Shown: one piece after another, positions 1 to 13,500 of the stretch
Numbering within the stretch: the first letter of the stretch is position 1
Layout: every line of letters starts with the position of its first letter
The notes under the pieces: generated by a model
Database searches by the model: none
What the model was told of the DNA's origin: nothing
What the model saw: only the letters and a program-made list of their open reading frames with translations
Program-made: the position numbers and the translations under genes
Assembly (NCBI RefSeq): GCF_000764305.2
Contig: NW_025944539.1
Location: 682,001-746,000, forward strand
Length of the DNA stretch: 64,000 nucleotides
Reading direction: 5' to 3'
From: Hyalella azteca
Lineage: Eukaryota > Arthropoda > Malacostraca > Amphipoda > Hyalellidae

Positions 1-1111
1 GCTAAATTACATTATAATTTGCAATTTTTCTCCTCTGTATGTTAGTAAAACTGAATTTTTTCCTCTGTATGTTATTAAAACTGAATTTTCCCCTCTGTAT
101 GTTATTATAACTGTAATAATAAGTGCTTTGTATGGGATCTTAGCTAAAATGGTCATACTGTCTATTACAGCTGAAGGATAATAGATGAGTCTATAAAGGA
201 TTACTTTTTTAATTTCGGCGCTAAATGAAGAATTAAATACTTATCATTGGGAAAATTGAATCTCATCGTGAATTTTAGGTTAAATTTCACCAGTGCGTCT
301 AAAACTAATTTTTTTTTCTTAAAATGAAGCAATTTTATTACCTTTTTCTACTAAATTTGTTCGTCTCGAATACGTGAAACAGTCTCAATTGATAGGGATG
401 ACTTTAACCCTTGAGATGCAAGATTCGCCTAATGAAATTGTACTGAAAATGCTTTGCTCTCACACTGAATAATTTCTCCGATCAACATTTCTGTGCTCTG
501 AGCTAACAATATTATTTATGATACAGACGTTCCACTACGTGTCGTTCATCGAATGATTGAATCTGACTTATTTAGTCTTATCAATCATCGAAATTCAAGC
601 TAAGCTTACGTTTTGTCGAGAATTTTATCGCCAAATTTATATTTATGATACTCAGAAGCGCAACACATGCGGCTTTGGTAAAATTCTTTGGTAAACTACG
701 CTATTTTAGCGGCGCGTTTCGTCGTATCTTCTGATATTTTTAGAGCGTTGTTAAAAGCTAGAGTTTACGGTTGCTCACTCCGCTCATACCAAGAATCGGT
801 TTCGACTTCTACCCCCTCACTTGTGTCCATGATTTGGATTTGGTCGTTGATCTTTATTTTGCTTGAACTTCTACACAATGTTAGTGGTATAAGACTTGAC
901 GTTGGACGTCTAAGTATTATAATGTGTTGAAAACTTTTGTATAACTGTACATCCTGTAAAGTTTTGCCATTAAATAGACTTTAGAGGTGCGTAATAACGA
1001 CTGAATTCAACGAATACCAATTAGGGCAAATTAATGTATATTCTATTCACCTCGAACACATGAATCTAAACACGTGCATGCTGACACAGGATATGCTGAC
1101 AGCGATGCGTC
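1..1111. other. NUAK intron, 5' part
   Basis: AT-rich sequence with no exon that I can recognise. It starts with three short direct repeats of TCCTCTGTATGTTA (about 30-110). The upstream kinase exons must lie before position 1. Confidence 0.6.
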
Positions 1112-1457
1112 CACCCCATGTTCATCCCATGTTCACCCATGTTCACCCCACGTTCACCCCATGTTCACCCCATGTTCACCCCATGTTCACTCCATGTTCA
1201 CCCCATGTTCACCCCATGTTCACTCCATGTTCACCCCATGTTCACCCCATGTTCACCCCATGTTCACTCCATTTTCACCCCATGTTCACTCCAGGTTGGT
1301 TCACCCCATGTTCACCCCATGTTCACCCCATCTCCACCCATGCTCACTCCGTGTCCACCCCATATTCACCCCATGTTCACCCCATGCCCCCCCATGTTCA
1401 CCCTATGTTCACCCCATATTCACCCCATATTCACCCCATATTCACCCCATGTCCACA
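1112..1457. repeat. 12-bp minisatellite abutting the NUAK exon 1 acceptor
   Basis: About 28 units of CATGTTCACCCC with variants (CATATTCACCCC, CATGCTCACTCC). The last unit, CATGTCCACAG, supplies the splice acceptor AG. Because 12 is a multiple of 3, all three forward frames stay open (HVHPMFTP type), so the long ORFs here are repeat artefacts, although one frame continues into exon 1. Confidence 0.92.
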
Positions 1458-1458
1458 G

Positions 1459-1578
1459 ATCGCAGACTTCGGGCTGTCTAACGTGTTCGACGAGAAGCGG
1501 CGCTTAGACACCTTCTGCGGGTCTCCGCTCTACGCGTCACCCGAGATCGTCAAGGGCGTGCCGTACGTAGGCCCTGAG
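1459..1578 (+). CDS. Nuak: NUAK exon 1 of window: DFG motif, activation loop, APE-equivalent
   Basis: Forty codons, phase 0 on both sides, starting IADFGLSN and ending YVGPE. DFG is the Mg-binding motif of the kinase. [16 protein letters not shown] is almost identical to the NUAK activation segment, and the threonine in DTFCGSP is the position phosphorylated by LKB1 in the family. The acceptor is ATGTCCACAG, which is itself a variant unit of the upstream 12-bp minisatellite. The donor is CCTGAG|GTACGA. The reading frame is also open upstream through the array, so the acceptor choice rests on homology (family members have a residue such as K before IADFG). Confidence 0.9.
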
Positions 1579-4500
1579 GTACGATGAAATGGGTACCTAA
1601 ATTACTTATTTCTTTGCTATCACAATTTTGTTCTAAGCGAATTGCAGCTTAAACCCCAGCACTCAGAGAAATACGTAGGCCTGAGGTACGATCAAATAGT
1701 TACCTATATTACTTATTTCATTGCTATCATAATTTCGTTCTAAACGAATTGCTGCTCAAACTCCTGCACTCAGAGAAATACGTAGGCCCTGAGGTACGAT
1801 GAAATGGTTACCTATATTACTTATTTCTTTGCTATCATAATTTTGTTCTAAGGGAATTGCAGCTTAAACTCCTGCATTCAGAGAAATGAAGGTTACTTTA
1901 TAACGATGCATTTTTTTGCCATTATGTGACCATCCTGACAATTAAGACCGACACAACGGGCGTATTGGTGCTACGGCCGCTGTCTGGTCGTGCTGTGGGT
2001 GATGTGTCACCTTTTGAACAATGAACCATTAATTTTCTAAAGTGTAGGAAAATTTATAGGGTTTGTCACTTGTAACTGCTATGCTCATGAGCACGATAGG
2101 TACATTTTTTATAAGAAAAATACTCGTGAGCGATACGAACAAAAATTGTACAAAAGTATCACGACTCGTCCAATTGTGGTATAATGATTGAAGTATATCA
2201 TAAATGTTTAGATAAGATATAGTTATATCTTCCAATGCAGGTTAGGTTAATGGATATGTCACATCCGTTCCAGAGTTTATAATTATAATTATTTATGTCT
2301 AATTCACCACCTTACACACAATTAAGCGTCCAGTTTTTATCACACTACTGTAGTATGTTAGAACCTCGAAGGTTATATTGAAAGTGTATTTGCTCAAGGT
2401 AAGCGATCGTTGATATAAGAAAATGATAAGGAAACAGGGTTGTGGTAATAGTCAATCGTAATCGGTCCATTGTCATGAGACCGCTGATCATACTCGTGTC
2501 ACTTTCGGTAGTAGCGGGATTTTCTCACAGGACAATTTCTTCTCTTCTCTTACTTTCCAGTCGCTGTGGGAGTAATGCGGAGTCAATAAATGATCATTTA
2601 TTTTGATCATTTCCTTTGAAGCGATCTTTTTGAATCTTTGAAATGATCAATTGCACAAAGAACATTTGAAATGATCTTTGAAAAGATCATTTGCTTTGAA
2701 ATGATCAGTCGATTTGGTAGTAATACGGCGTCAGAACTAAACATCACAGCACAAGCTGTTACAGAGCGTCCGGACCGCTGCAGTATAACTCCTTTCTTTT
2801 CCGAGTGCAGGTTGACTGCTGGTCGCTGGGAGTGTTGCTCTACACGCTCGTGTACGGCGCTATGCCCTTCGACGGCTCGAACTTCCGGCGACTCGTGAAG
2901 CAGATCACACAGGGGGACTTCTACGAGCCTCCTACACCTTCCTGTGAGTCTCATTCACTTGATTGTCCCCTGACCTCACAGGGGGACTTCTAGGTGTTCC
3001 CCACGCCTTCCTGCGAGTGTCTCATTCACTTGATTGTCCCCTGACCTCACAGGGAGACTTCTAAGTGTCTCCTACACCTTCCTGTAAGTGTCTCATACAC
3101 TTGATTGTCCCCTGACCTCACAGGGAGACTTCTAAGTGTCTCCTACACCTTCCTGTAAGTGTCTCATACACTTGATTGTCCCCTGACCTCACAGGGAGAC
3201 TTCTAAGTGTCTCCTACACCTTCCTGTGAGTGTCTCATTCACTTGATTGTCCCCTGACCTCACAGGGGGACTTCTACGAGCCCTCTACACCTTCCTGTGA
3301 GTGTCTCATACACTTGATTGTCCCCTGACTCACAGGGGGACTTCTACGAGCCCCCTACACCTTCCTGTGAGTGTCTCATACACTTGATTGTCCCCTGATT
3401 CACAGGGGGACTTCTACGAGCCCCCCACGCTATCATGTGACTCGTATTCCATAAATTTGCAGATTCTCTTCTGATTCACAAAGTTTGCAGCCAAGTTTTT
3501 CTAATCATGTCCTATTTTTTATCATAATTTATCATGTTTTATATTTTTGGACATTGTATTCGTATTGCAAAATGTTTCAATGTTGCAACTGGGCATTTTA
3601 GAAAGGCACATCAATTCCTGGAGAAAAAGCTTTAGCAAATTTAAAATGGAGAAAATGCTTTAGCTAGAGTATCGTGTCGGTTAAAAAAAAATATCTGAGA
3701 GATCGAAGCTTCGTTAGAAGTATTGGCTAACCATCACACACAATGAAACTTCGATCTCCTAAAAAAAGAAAACATTAATTCTATGCGTTTCCCCAATACA
3801 TCGGAAAAACATTCCATGCGTTTCCAAGAAAATAACATAAATATCTATCATTCCAAATTTCTTCAGATATGTTGAATAACACGAAGAAAATTCATATCCC
3901 AAACTTAGATATATTGAAAAAACGTTGATTTTCACCCAAAACATTTCCTAGACGTAAGAAAAAAAATACTCAATCTGAACATTCATTGAAAAAACATAAC
4001 TCAGTACTCACTGCAGTGAGTGAAAGAGAGCGCATTTTCTCGTCGACGAAAACGTGTACTGGTAGTCACGGACGAACAGACGGACAGACGGACGGACATG
4101 ACAGCACATTAGCGCCTTTTTTTCCATAAATGAGAAAATGCGCTAAAAAGCCTTTCTTTTAGTGGTCCATTCACTTTCTCAGTAAAAGATCCTAAATTCC
4201 CGTGATATTCCACCAGCGGCGTCACCGTTGGTGCGCAGCATGCTGACAGTAGCGCCTTTTTTCTATAAATGAGAAAATGCGCTAAACAGCCTGTATTTTA
4301 GTGGTCTATTCACTTTCTCAGTAAAAGATCCTAAATTCCCGTGATATTCCACCAGCGGCGTCACCGTTGGTACGCAGCATGCTGACCGTAGCGGCAGACC
4401 AGCGCGCCAACATCACTGACATCTGCCGGCACTGGTGGGTCAACGACGGCGAGGCAAGGAGCTGCTACGACGAAGCTGAGGCCCTAGCCAACCAGACCCC

Positions 4501-7500
4501 CGTCAGGCTAGACCTGCTCCTGTCCCTGGCACCTAAACACATCAGCAGCGAGCACATGCTTATACAGCCCGAGGATGAGGAGGCCAGCGCTGCGGTGCGT
4601 ACGGTTGGCTGGAAAATAGTGACAATAGTGGGAGATACATTCGTTGTTGAGCAGAGTTCATTATGATGGAGGATAAGGAGACCAGCGTCGTGGTGGGGGG
4701 GGGGGTGGTTGTGAGCTTTATGAGGAATATAGTGATAAGAATGATGCATATTTCCATGCCGGGCGCGTGGTTCTACCGATGGTAGAAAAATAGGTCACGG
4801 ACGAATTGGGACCTATGAGGTCACGATGAATAATAATGAGGTGTAGTATTGTAGCAAATTTTATGTAGTTAATATGGTATATTAGGAAGTGAATAAACAA
4901 ACTTGTTATAACTAATTGCCTGTAACATGAGAAGAATTAATAAGAGTCTTGTTTTCGAAGGCAGTGAGCCACGTATTATTATGCGTGTTTAAATGAATTG
5001 TATTTGTTTCAGCTTCCCGCACCGCCAACCACGACAACCAATGGACCGCAAGCCACGCGGTCGCTGTCTTTAGGCGCCTTATCGTCGGCCACCAGAGACG
5101 ACCACTCGTCGGTGTCGTCGGCAGCTCGTCGGGAAGACGACAAACGTCGTCGGGAGTCGGAAGCGCGCACCGGGGGCGTCAAAAAAAGGAAAGAAGGCAC
5201 CGCGTCGCCAGGATCTTCAGTGAAGCCCGTCGAAACTGGCGAAGGAAAGCGACCTCCGACCGGCGCCGCTGAGGAGAAGAAGAAACCCAAGAAGAAAGTT
5301 TCAAAAGATGAAACTGCCAGCGAGAAAACTGAGAAGAGAAAGAGTGTAAAGAACAAAGATTCCGATGGTGTGTTGATGGAGATCGATGAAAACGCTGAAC
5401 CTGTGACTACCAAAAAAATCGAGCCGTCGGTGGACAAGGAGCCGAGCGTCGGAGGTGAAACCGACAAAAAAACAAGTGGGAGTAATAAAGAGTTACCAGT
5501 TAGTCCAGAAACCGAGCCCCCAAAACCCTCTGAGAATAGTGAAAGCAAGTCTAGAGACGAGTCACAAATGTCGAGTATTACCAACATGGAGACCGCTTTA
5601 GACGAAGACTCCAGAGATGTGACACCCAAAGCGATTACGCCGGAGCTGGAGTTGTCGAACGACATCAGCAAAAACAGTCACACAGAGGCCGTAATTTTAG
5701 AGAATAAGGCGTTAAGCATCAAGTCCCCTAGCAATAAGTCCGTTATTTCTGCGGTGTCCACTGACGGAACCTTGAAGGCTTCCGATTCCTCGATATCTAC
5801 AAGACTTTCTCCAAGTCCACCTAAGTCTGTGATTGAAGTTCCTATTAAAACATTCAAGTCTTCGGCCGCCAAGAAGTCTGCCTCATCCACGCCGAGTAAA
5901 CCAACTGTTACTTCAGAGGAACTTACTAAGGCCCCGTCTGCTGCTAAAATACTATCGAAACCTGTGTCTGTTAGCAAAGTTTCCAAAACTTCGTCAGTTA
6001 CTAAAGTTTCTAAGAACGATTCATCCTCAAAAGTTGAAACTCCTTTGAGCAACGGCAGTTGCAACGAGATAGTTCCTCCCGATACCGATGAGTTGCTTAA
6101 AGAAACTGCCTCTAAAATAAAGGATACATCAAAGAAAAAGTCAGAAACCGACTCAATGAAGAAAGACTCTGAAGTCGCCGAATCTAGCAAAGAATCCAGC
6201 CAACATTCCTCAGTCGTATCGACTCCTGCCAGAAGTCGAACCGGCTCTGAATCTTCCAACGAAGCTCGCCCTGGCAAGCAAGACTCTAGTCGTCGTGGTT
6301 CGAAGATCTTCTCTAAAGCTGCGATGTGGGACAGCATGTGTCAGCAAAGTGATAAACCTCCTCCTGCTGCCACTGACAAAACACGTAAAACTCCTCGGCC
6401 TGGTGGCCTCAATATGTCTGATCTCACTAAGAAGTTCGAAGAAAAGCCTTTGCCGGAACGCAAGAAACCTGTGGTTGGCTCATTCAAGGTTAGTCTTGCT
6501 TTATTTTTGACGCCTCGACTCCTTTTTGTTTGATATTCTATACTTTGAAAAAAAAATAATTATACTGGAATTACACTGAATTGCCGTATGATTTTTTAGT
6601 TTCGTGTATATTTTGATTTACTTTTGTTTCTAATTGAATCATCGCTTACAAGAGAAATCAATCATAAATGCCCTTTACATTAGGTATACATATTTTCTAT
6701 GTTTGCATGTTGTAACGAATAAATGTATTAAATATATCAAGGTTCTAATAATTTACTAATGCGATGTATTTATTTTACAAATATTTTTCGATTTAAATAG
6801 CTTTAACAAGTCTGACTCGCTATTTGAGTTTTGATTCAAAGCCTCCTAAAAAGTTATTCGTTGCGCAGATATCCGACGTAAAAAAATCTTTCGAGAATAA
6901 ATCCACCGAAAAAGTCGGAAGTGGATTTCGGAGAACATCGTCGGACAGTAGCGGAGAATCCCGACGTGATGGATCTTTACCCACGTCGCCGACGAGGGTT
7001 GGGGTGAGTAAAGAAGCTTCGCTACCTCCTCCTGGAAAACCTGTCAGAAAACCCGACTCAGATGCCAAGAAAGAAAGCACGCAAGAAAAGACTTCTGAAA
7101 AACCTAAAAGTCAGACAACAGCTTCTGGTGAAACTCTTGAGGAAGAGAAAAAACCAACGAAGAGCCAAGTATTGCCGACGAAAGAGGTCGTCGCGAAAGA
7201 GAAATCACCCGTTAAAGAGGTCCGAAAACCTACCTGGGAGGTTAGGAAAGAGTCAACGCCTTCCAAAAGATCTTCACCTGTCAAAGACAAAGCTAAACCG
7301 TCCGTGGTTTCGACCAAAAAGAGTTCAATCACTTCTGCTTCTTCCACTAGAGATGTAGCGACACCAGACGTTGAACGAACTCCACCAACTCAAGAAACTA
7401 AAAAACCCAAGCCTAAGCCTTCCACGAAAGCGGAATCTTCCGAATCTTCTGACTCGGAATCTGAGGCTGAAAAACTCCTTCGTCAGTTGTCTGAAAGACG

Positions 7501-10500
7501 AGAGCTCGTCGAAGCCGCAAAAAAAGAGAAGCTGCGGAAAGTTTCTCAACAGAACGACGAAGCCCAAGACTTATCACCAACCAAGGATAGGGTGCAGAGG
7601 CTCTGCATGGTCAACAAGGATCATCAGATGGAAAAAAGTGTCTCTGAACCGGTGTCGGAAAAGTCGGAGGAAATTGTGAAACCTGTTAAGCCGGACTCGA
7701 TACCCTCGGCCAGCATGATCACGGATGCGGAGCAGCCTGCTGGGGCTAAATCCGCTACTTTACCGCGGGGATTCAAGACCAAACAAACCGAGAAACCGAA
7801 ACTGGTCCCGCAGGTAAGAATTTGCTTTAGAATTCCTGCAATTTGGTTCATCTTTCTGATGCGACATCTCGATTTAATTTTTATGTAGCTTTAAAGAATG
7901 CGGACTGAAGGGATTGAGCCCATGCGAATTGGATTAGACGTAATTTTTATGAATGCATTCCGGTCCATATACGTATATTCTGCTGGCAGACATACTTTTT
8001 TCTGGTGGGATGGAGTTAAAGGAGTTGTAGGAATTATAGGAGTTGTAGGAGCCTTGCAAACTGAAAGTCCTTTGTTGTTGGTAATATTCAGACATACGCG
8101 ATGTAAGGTTAGTGTTTCATCTACTTACATAAATTCTATAGAAAAAATATTTCGTTATCCGTATTTCGATAGTGATTTAATATCCGCGAAATCAGAACAA
8201 ATTGCCAATTGATTCGTTAAAAGTGTCAGATACTTTTCATCAACATGCATCGCCTGCCAAGGCATAATCAGGTAAACAAAGGGGAAATATTTTCTACCCT
8301 ATATGCCAATATTCAAAATCGGACAAATTGAATATTTATTTTTACTTCAAAATTAATATTTAAGATATTGAGCAATCATTCCTGACTGCTACATTACTAG
8401 TCTTCAATTGGAAACAAAGTTTGGAAGTTGTCTTTAGGAAAATTTAAAAAATCGACGTTTGGAAAATTTTCTAATTTTTTATCCGTTTTCGTTCGCACTG
8501 TATTTATTTTCGAGTTTATGCTTCATCGTAATATTTTTTAATCGCTTTTTAATTTGTGTTTCTAATGCGACTGAATAATGCTTTTGTTAAGGCTAATTTC
8601 CTGCTACTGTTCTCATTTCTATAATAAATCCCACGTTGCTTTCAATTTCAAAGGACGATGCAATGCATCAGTAAAATCCTCATGCTTAATAACTCATTAA
8701 TGCTAACTTTTTAAATTGATTCATTGTGTCAAATTTTGCTGAACCTAGAAAGGAGCTCCACAGAAACGTATAAGAATTCGTCCATGAAATCGCAATTTAA
8801 ATTGTAAAATAAACTTTAAGTTAATTCACGCGTTCATAAAATTTTCGAATATTTACCGTACCACAACGCTGTAACATCTTGGTTACACGTTTGAATCCTA
8901 TATCATTTCATATTTATTTGTAAAATTAATGCGATTTAATACCTCTAACTGTACAATCCATTGGCTTTATTTAATATTTCTGTTTAGTTGATTATAAGTT
9001 GGGACAAACGAATCACCGTTGATCTTTCGATATTAATTCCTTGAATAGGATATTTTTTGTCCTAATTGGCTCTTCTTGTAGTAGGATTAGGCAGCTCTTG
9101 AAAATCCCTATATTTTGCGTCAGCAAAATATTTTCGGTTCTTCGTATTATAAATCTTTTGGTTTTTCTTTTGATTTTTGAGAAGCCTAAGCTACTCGTAA
9201 AAGTTTTATTCCGAATTAACTTAACTGTTCTATATACATTCACCAATTAATTTCTGATTAGGCTACCAATATGGGTGGTTTTCTAGCGCCCAAGTGGGAA
9301 ACTGAAGTTAAAACAAAACCGTAAAAATAATTTAAAGTTGAATCACGGAACCTATCTCGAAGAATTATTCTAATGGCTTGCCCATTGCATTTTTATACTC
9401 TTCGTGTAGAAACGCGGCCTTAGCTTAAAAGTAGAAGGCTAAGTGTAAAATTCGACAGCAAATTAAAAAACTAACTTGATGAAACAATTATATAGACGCT
9501 CCACTATATTGATGTCGTTCGTTCAATTTAGGTCACTGCTTGCTAATAATTCTTTACTTTATATTTGCTCTTAATTCCATAGCCATCATGCCTATTCCTT
9601 ATTCGAATAAATTACTCGCGTTTAATCTTCGGTCAATTATTTCAAAATCGGAACTCTACTGGATTTAGTAAATGCAAGTTCACGCAAAAGCAATTCAAGC
9701 CTTAATTTTAAGAAACATGTCTTTCAGGATGTCTACGGTACGATTTTTATGTATAATTAACACAAATGAATAAAAAAAGCATGCACTAACAGGAGTGCTA
9801 TATTCCTCGGCTTCTCCCTCACTAACAGGAGTGCTCTACTCCTCCTGTACTCCTCAAGCAGATCACTGCTATACCTCCCTCGCAAGTGCTCTCTCCGTCT
9901 CCTCGCTCCGTGGTAGGTCACTGGTACACTAAAAAAAATAAGTAAGAATTTGTCCAAACACTCAAAAAAATATAACTCGGTACTCACTGCAGTGAGTGAC
10001 AGAGAGCGCATTTTCTCGTCGACGAAAACGTGAGGTCACGGACAGACAGACGGACATGACGAGCACAATAGTGAATTTTTTCCATATATGAGAAAATGCG
10101 CTAAACATATAACTCGGTACTCACTGCAGTGAGTGATAGAGAGCGCATTTTTGCGCCGACGAAAACGTGAAGTCACGGACAGACGGACGGACGGACAGAC
10201 ATGACAAGTAGAATAGTGAATTTTTTCCATAAATGAGAAAATGCGCTAAAAATATAACTCAGTACTCACTGCAAGGAGTGACAGAGAGCGCATTTTCTCG
10301 TCGACGAAAACGTGAGGTCACGGACAGACGGACGGACGGACAGACAGACGGACAGACGTGACGAGCACAATAGTGCATTTTTCCATGAATGAGAAAATGC
10401 GCTAAAAATAAGTAAGACTTTGTCCAAATATCAATGCACTTTTTTGCATCTCGTGTCGGTCATTCTGACCCAGTTTGGCTCAGCAAAAAGGCGTATCAGT

Positions 10501-13500
10501 GCTACGGCTGCTCTTTATTCATGCTGTTGATAAGAAAGTGTGTTATTATTTGGACAATTTGACCCATACATTTTTGTGATGTCCTCACAGGTTTCTCTAA
10601 TTACCTTCCTTGGCAGCGGTGGATCAATTCTCAGGTTTATTGGATTTTTATTATTAAATGTTCGAAGGTAGTCCATTTTTAGCTTTCTCATGCATCCATT
10701 TTGAATTGAGCAATTTATTTAACTTTGTTTTTAAAAATAATAACCGAAATTCGTTGTTTAATTAAAATTTACATATTTTTATAATTAAATTTAGCGGAAT
10801 TTGACTTCTTGCAATTTTTACACTTTTTATCTTCTTCCGATTATTTAATCAAATTAAATGAATTTTCGTGCATTATGCAAGTAGTCTGCATAATTTACAA
10901 GACGATAAATCCGTTAGGTTATATTTCAGATTTCATCTCATATTAAATTAGTCCCTATGGGTTGGCTGTGCCGTAGGATTCATCAATCCTTACGTATATA
11001 TATATATATATATACGTAAGGATTGACGAATCAGAGCCCATAATTTCAAAAAAAGTTAAGAGATCGTAAGTTCATCAGCCAATCATTGACGGCCTTTCAA
11101 GCAAAATCCACCAATCATAGACAAGAAAATAGAGCGTATGTACTTACGTTAACTTAGCGAATTTTGAAAGTATGGCCCCAGATTCAGGAATCGGAATGTT
11201 ATGTACCCTCGTGGATGTTCCGTATCGTGTTCATCATTGTTATTTTCGTATCGGTCCCTATGCTTATTTCTACCATCATATTGTGATATGTACTAATTAT
11301 TGCTATTGTCATATTGTGATCTATACCTATTATTGTTACTCATTTTGTACTAATTATTGTGTTCTATACTCATAAAATTATGTATATCAACGAATGTTGT
11401 TGGTGAAAAATAGATAGTCAGCGAATTAATCTAGGAGTAGAATTACTGCCATTGCTTCTGCCACATTTTAAAGCTTTTGCTTCTCTGCTAAGAACTTAAT
11501 TTCTTTTCGGCTTTTTATCCAACTCCTGTTTACCTTTAGACCAGTTATTTGGCTTTTTACAGTCTTATCACTTCTTCGTCTAGCGTCCAATACTTCATCT
11601 TTTAATTAATCTCTATTTATATCTTTGGTGTACATTACATTTCATAGTTTACTTGAGGTTATAAAGTTCAAAACATAGTTTTATGGGTATTTTATGAAAT
11701 TTTCGGTGGTGAAAGAATATTTCAAGAAATAATGGGCAATAGAGCATACACGCAAAATGCTTTAAGTTCACGGGCGTATTCAGATATTGTACAATAGTTA
11801 GCGTTTGAGAAAGTTTCGATTCTCCTAATATTTAGTGGGGAAATTGTCCTTCCGATGGTTTCGTTTCGGCTGTTAAAGTTGACGTGGGATGCATGACAAT
11901 TTTTTTGATCACATTTTGCATTGTTACCAAAATGAGGAACTATAACCTCTGCAGTAGGCAGTAGTCCAATTTATTTTTAGGCAATATTAGGCAGGTGTTC
12001 ACGGTAGCATTTACCTCACATAGGACGAAGAGATTCCAGTAAGCCGCAAGAGCACCGCAGTTCTCGTACTGAGTCCCGTGGCGGCTAGAGAGGCCACCGC
12101 CCCCGACTCTAAGCGTCGCTCGTCGTACGCTGAAATTCATCTCACAGCCGCGCCAAAACCGGAGTACAAGTCCGAGGTTGGCTGTGGCGTGTGTTGGCTG
12201 TGGCGTGTGTTGGCTGTGGCGTGTGTTGGCTGTGGCGTGTGATGGCTGTGGCGTGTGTTGGCTGTGGCGTGTGTTGGCTGAGGCGTGTGTTGGCTGTGGC
12301 GTGTGTTGACTGTGGCGTGTGTTGATTGTGGCGTGTGTTGGCTGTGGCGTGTGTTGGCTGTGGCGTATATTGGTTGTGGCGTGTGTTGGCTGTGGCGTGT
12401 GTTGGCTGTGGCGCATGTTGGCTGTAGGGAACAGTAATGAAATTAGCGGTGTCGGCCCATGATTGGTCAAATCTGGTCTGTCGCAGATTTTAGATATGGT
12501 TGAATTCATACAGCTAGCTGGGGATTCGAATACGCAACTCAGTGCTCCAATCTGGCTGCTCAATAGGCGACCTCTGCCCAAATGTTCAGGCTCATTGTTG
12601 CGGACAAACTTTAGAGATATATTTTTGATTTAAAAACAGAATAATGGATATTGAAATCTGTAGGATGGTTTTAAAGTTAGAAAGAAATAGTTCCTTCAAG
12701 ACACTGATGAAGTCTTCTGTTTTAATGAGAACTTATTTGTTTGTCACCAGTAGTTACGGCTCATGAGCGGCCAATATTTATTTCATTGGATTGTGCAGTT
12801 TTATGAAGAGTTTCGTTATTGGAGGTACGAGATTTTCTAGCGTCAATGGGGTTTTAGGTGCCATAACAATACCTCCGTTTATTTCAAACGACACAGAGCA
12901 TAAATTAGCTGGGCTTTCGAAATGCTTGGTCAAAATGTTGAATTGTGGGGATATTTTATTTCATTGACATTAACTTGAAATTGAACGTGGTTGGTCACAA
13001 ATATAGGCTTAATTTGTTCACGGTGCTCGTTTCAATTATTCAATACGGGTGGAATTACATTATATTAATATTTCAAATTGAGGCACTTCTATCGGAATTA
13101 TTACACACATTACTGATTATAAGTAAACGTGGCATTACACTAGACCTACTGTCAATTAGCATAACATGTTCATCTTTCTATAAAATATTTACACTAATTA
13201 TTAGACCTTCTCTTTTCCAATGCTTTGGCTTTCAACCCTACAACGAAATCTATGGCTCCATTGGTGACAAAACTAATCATTTTAATCTTGAATAATTGTA
13301 AATCTTCAACATTTTCCATACTAAATTTAGTGTTTAGATCTAAAGATTTTTCTTCTTAGAATTGAAATTGAATGTATTCACATTTCTGATCACTATCTTG
13401 AATTCATGAGAATCTAATCCTTCCTTAAACGTCTTCTATATTTCTCCTAAACGGATTCGGTACCAATAATTAGTTCCTAAACTAGTCCTCTGGTTTAAAA

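Noticed and set aside
1060..1587. ORFs of 129-175 codons with HVHPMFTP repeats
   Set aside because: They are the 12-bp minisatellite read in open frames. Only the last ~40 codons of one frame are real (NUAK exon 1).
4206..4253. Upstream copy of the NUAK exon 3 start as a real alternative exon
   Set aside because: It contains only ~34 nt of the exon and then runs into repeat sequence and a stop; it is a duplication remnant.
5009..6337. Minus-strand ORFs of ~220 codons opposite NUAK exon 4
   Set aside because: Antisense shadows of a Ser/Lys-rich coding exon whose codon usage leaves the opposite strand open.
9757..10230. Minus-strand ORFs starting [12 protein letters not shown]
   Set aside because: The same peptide start recurs at 62161-62370 because both ORFs begin inside copies of dispersed repeat A.
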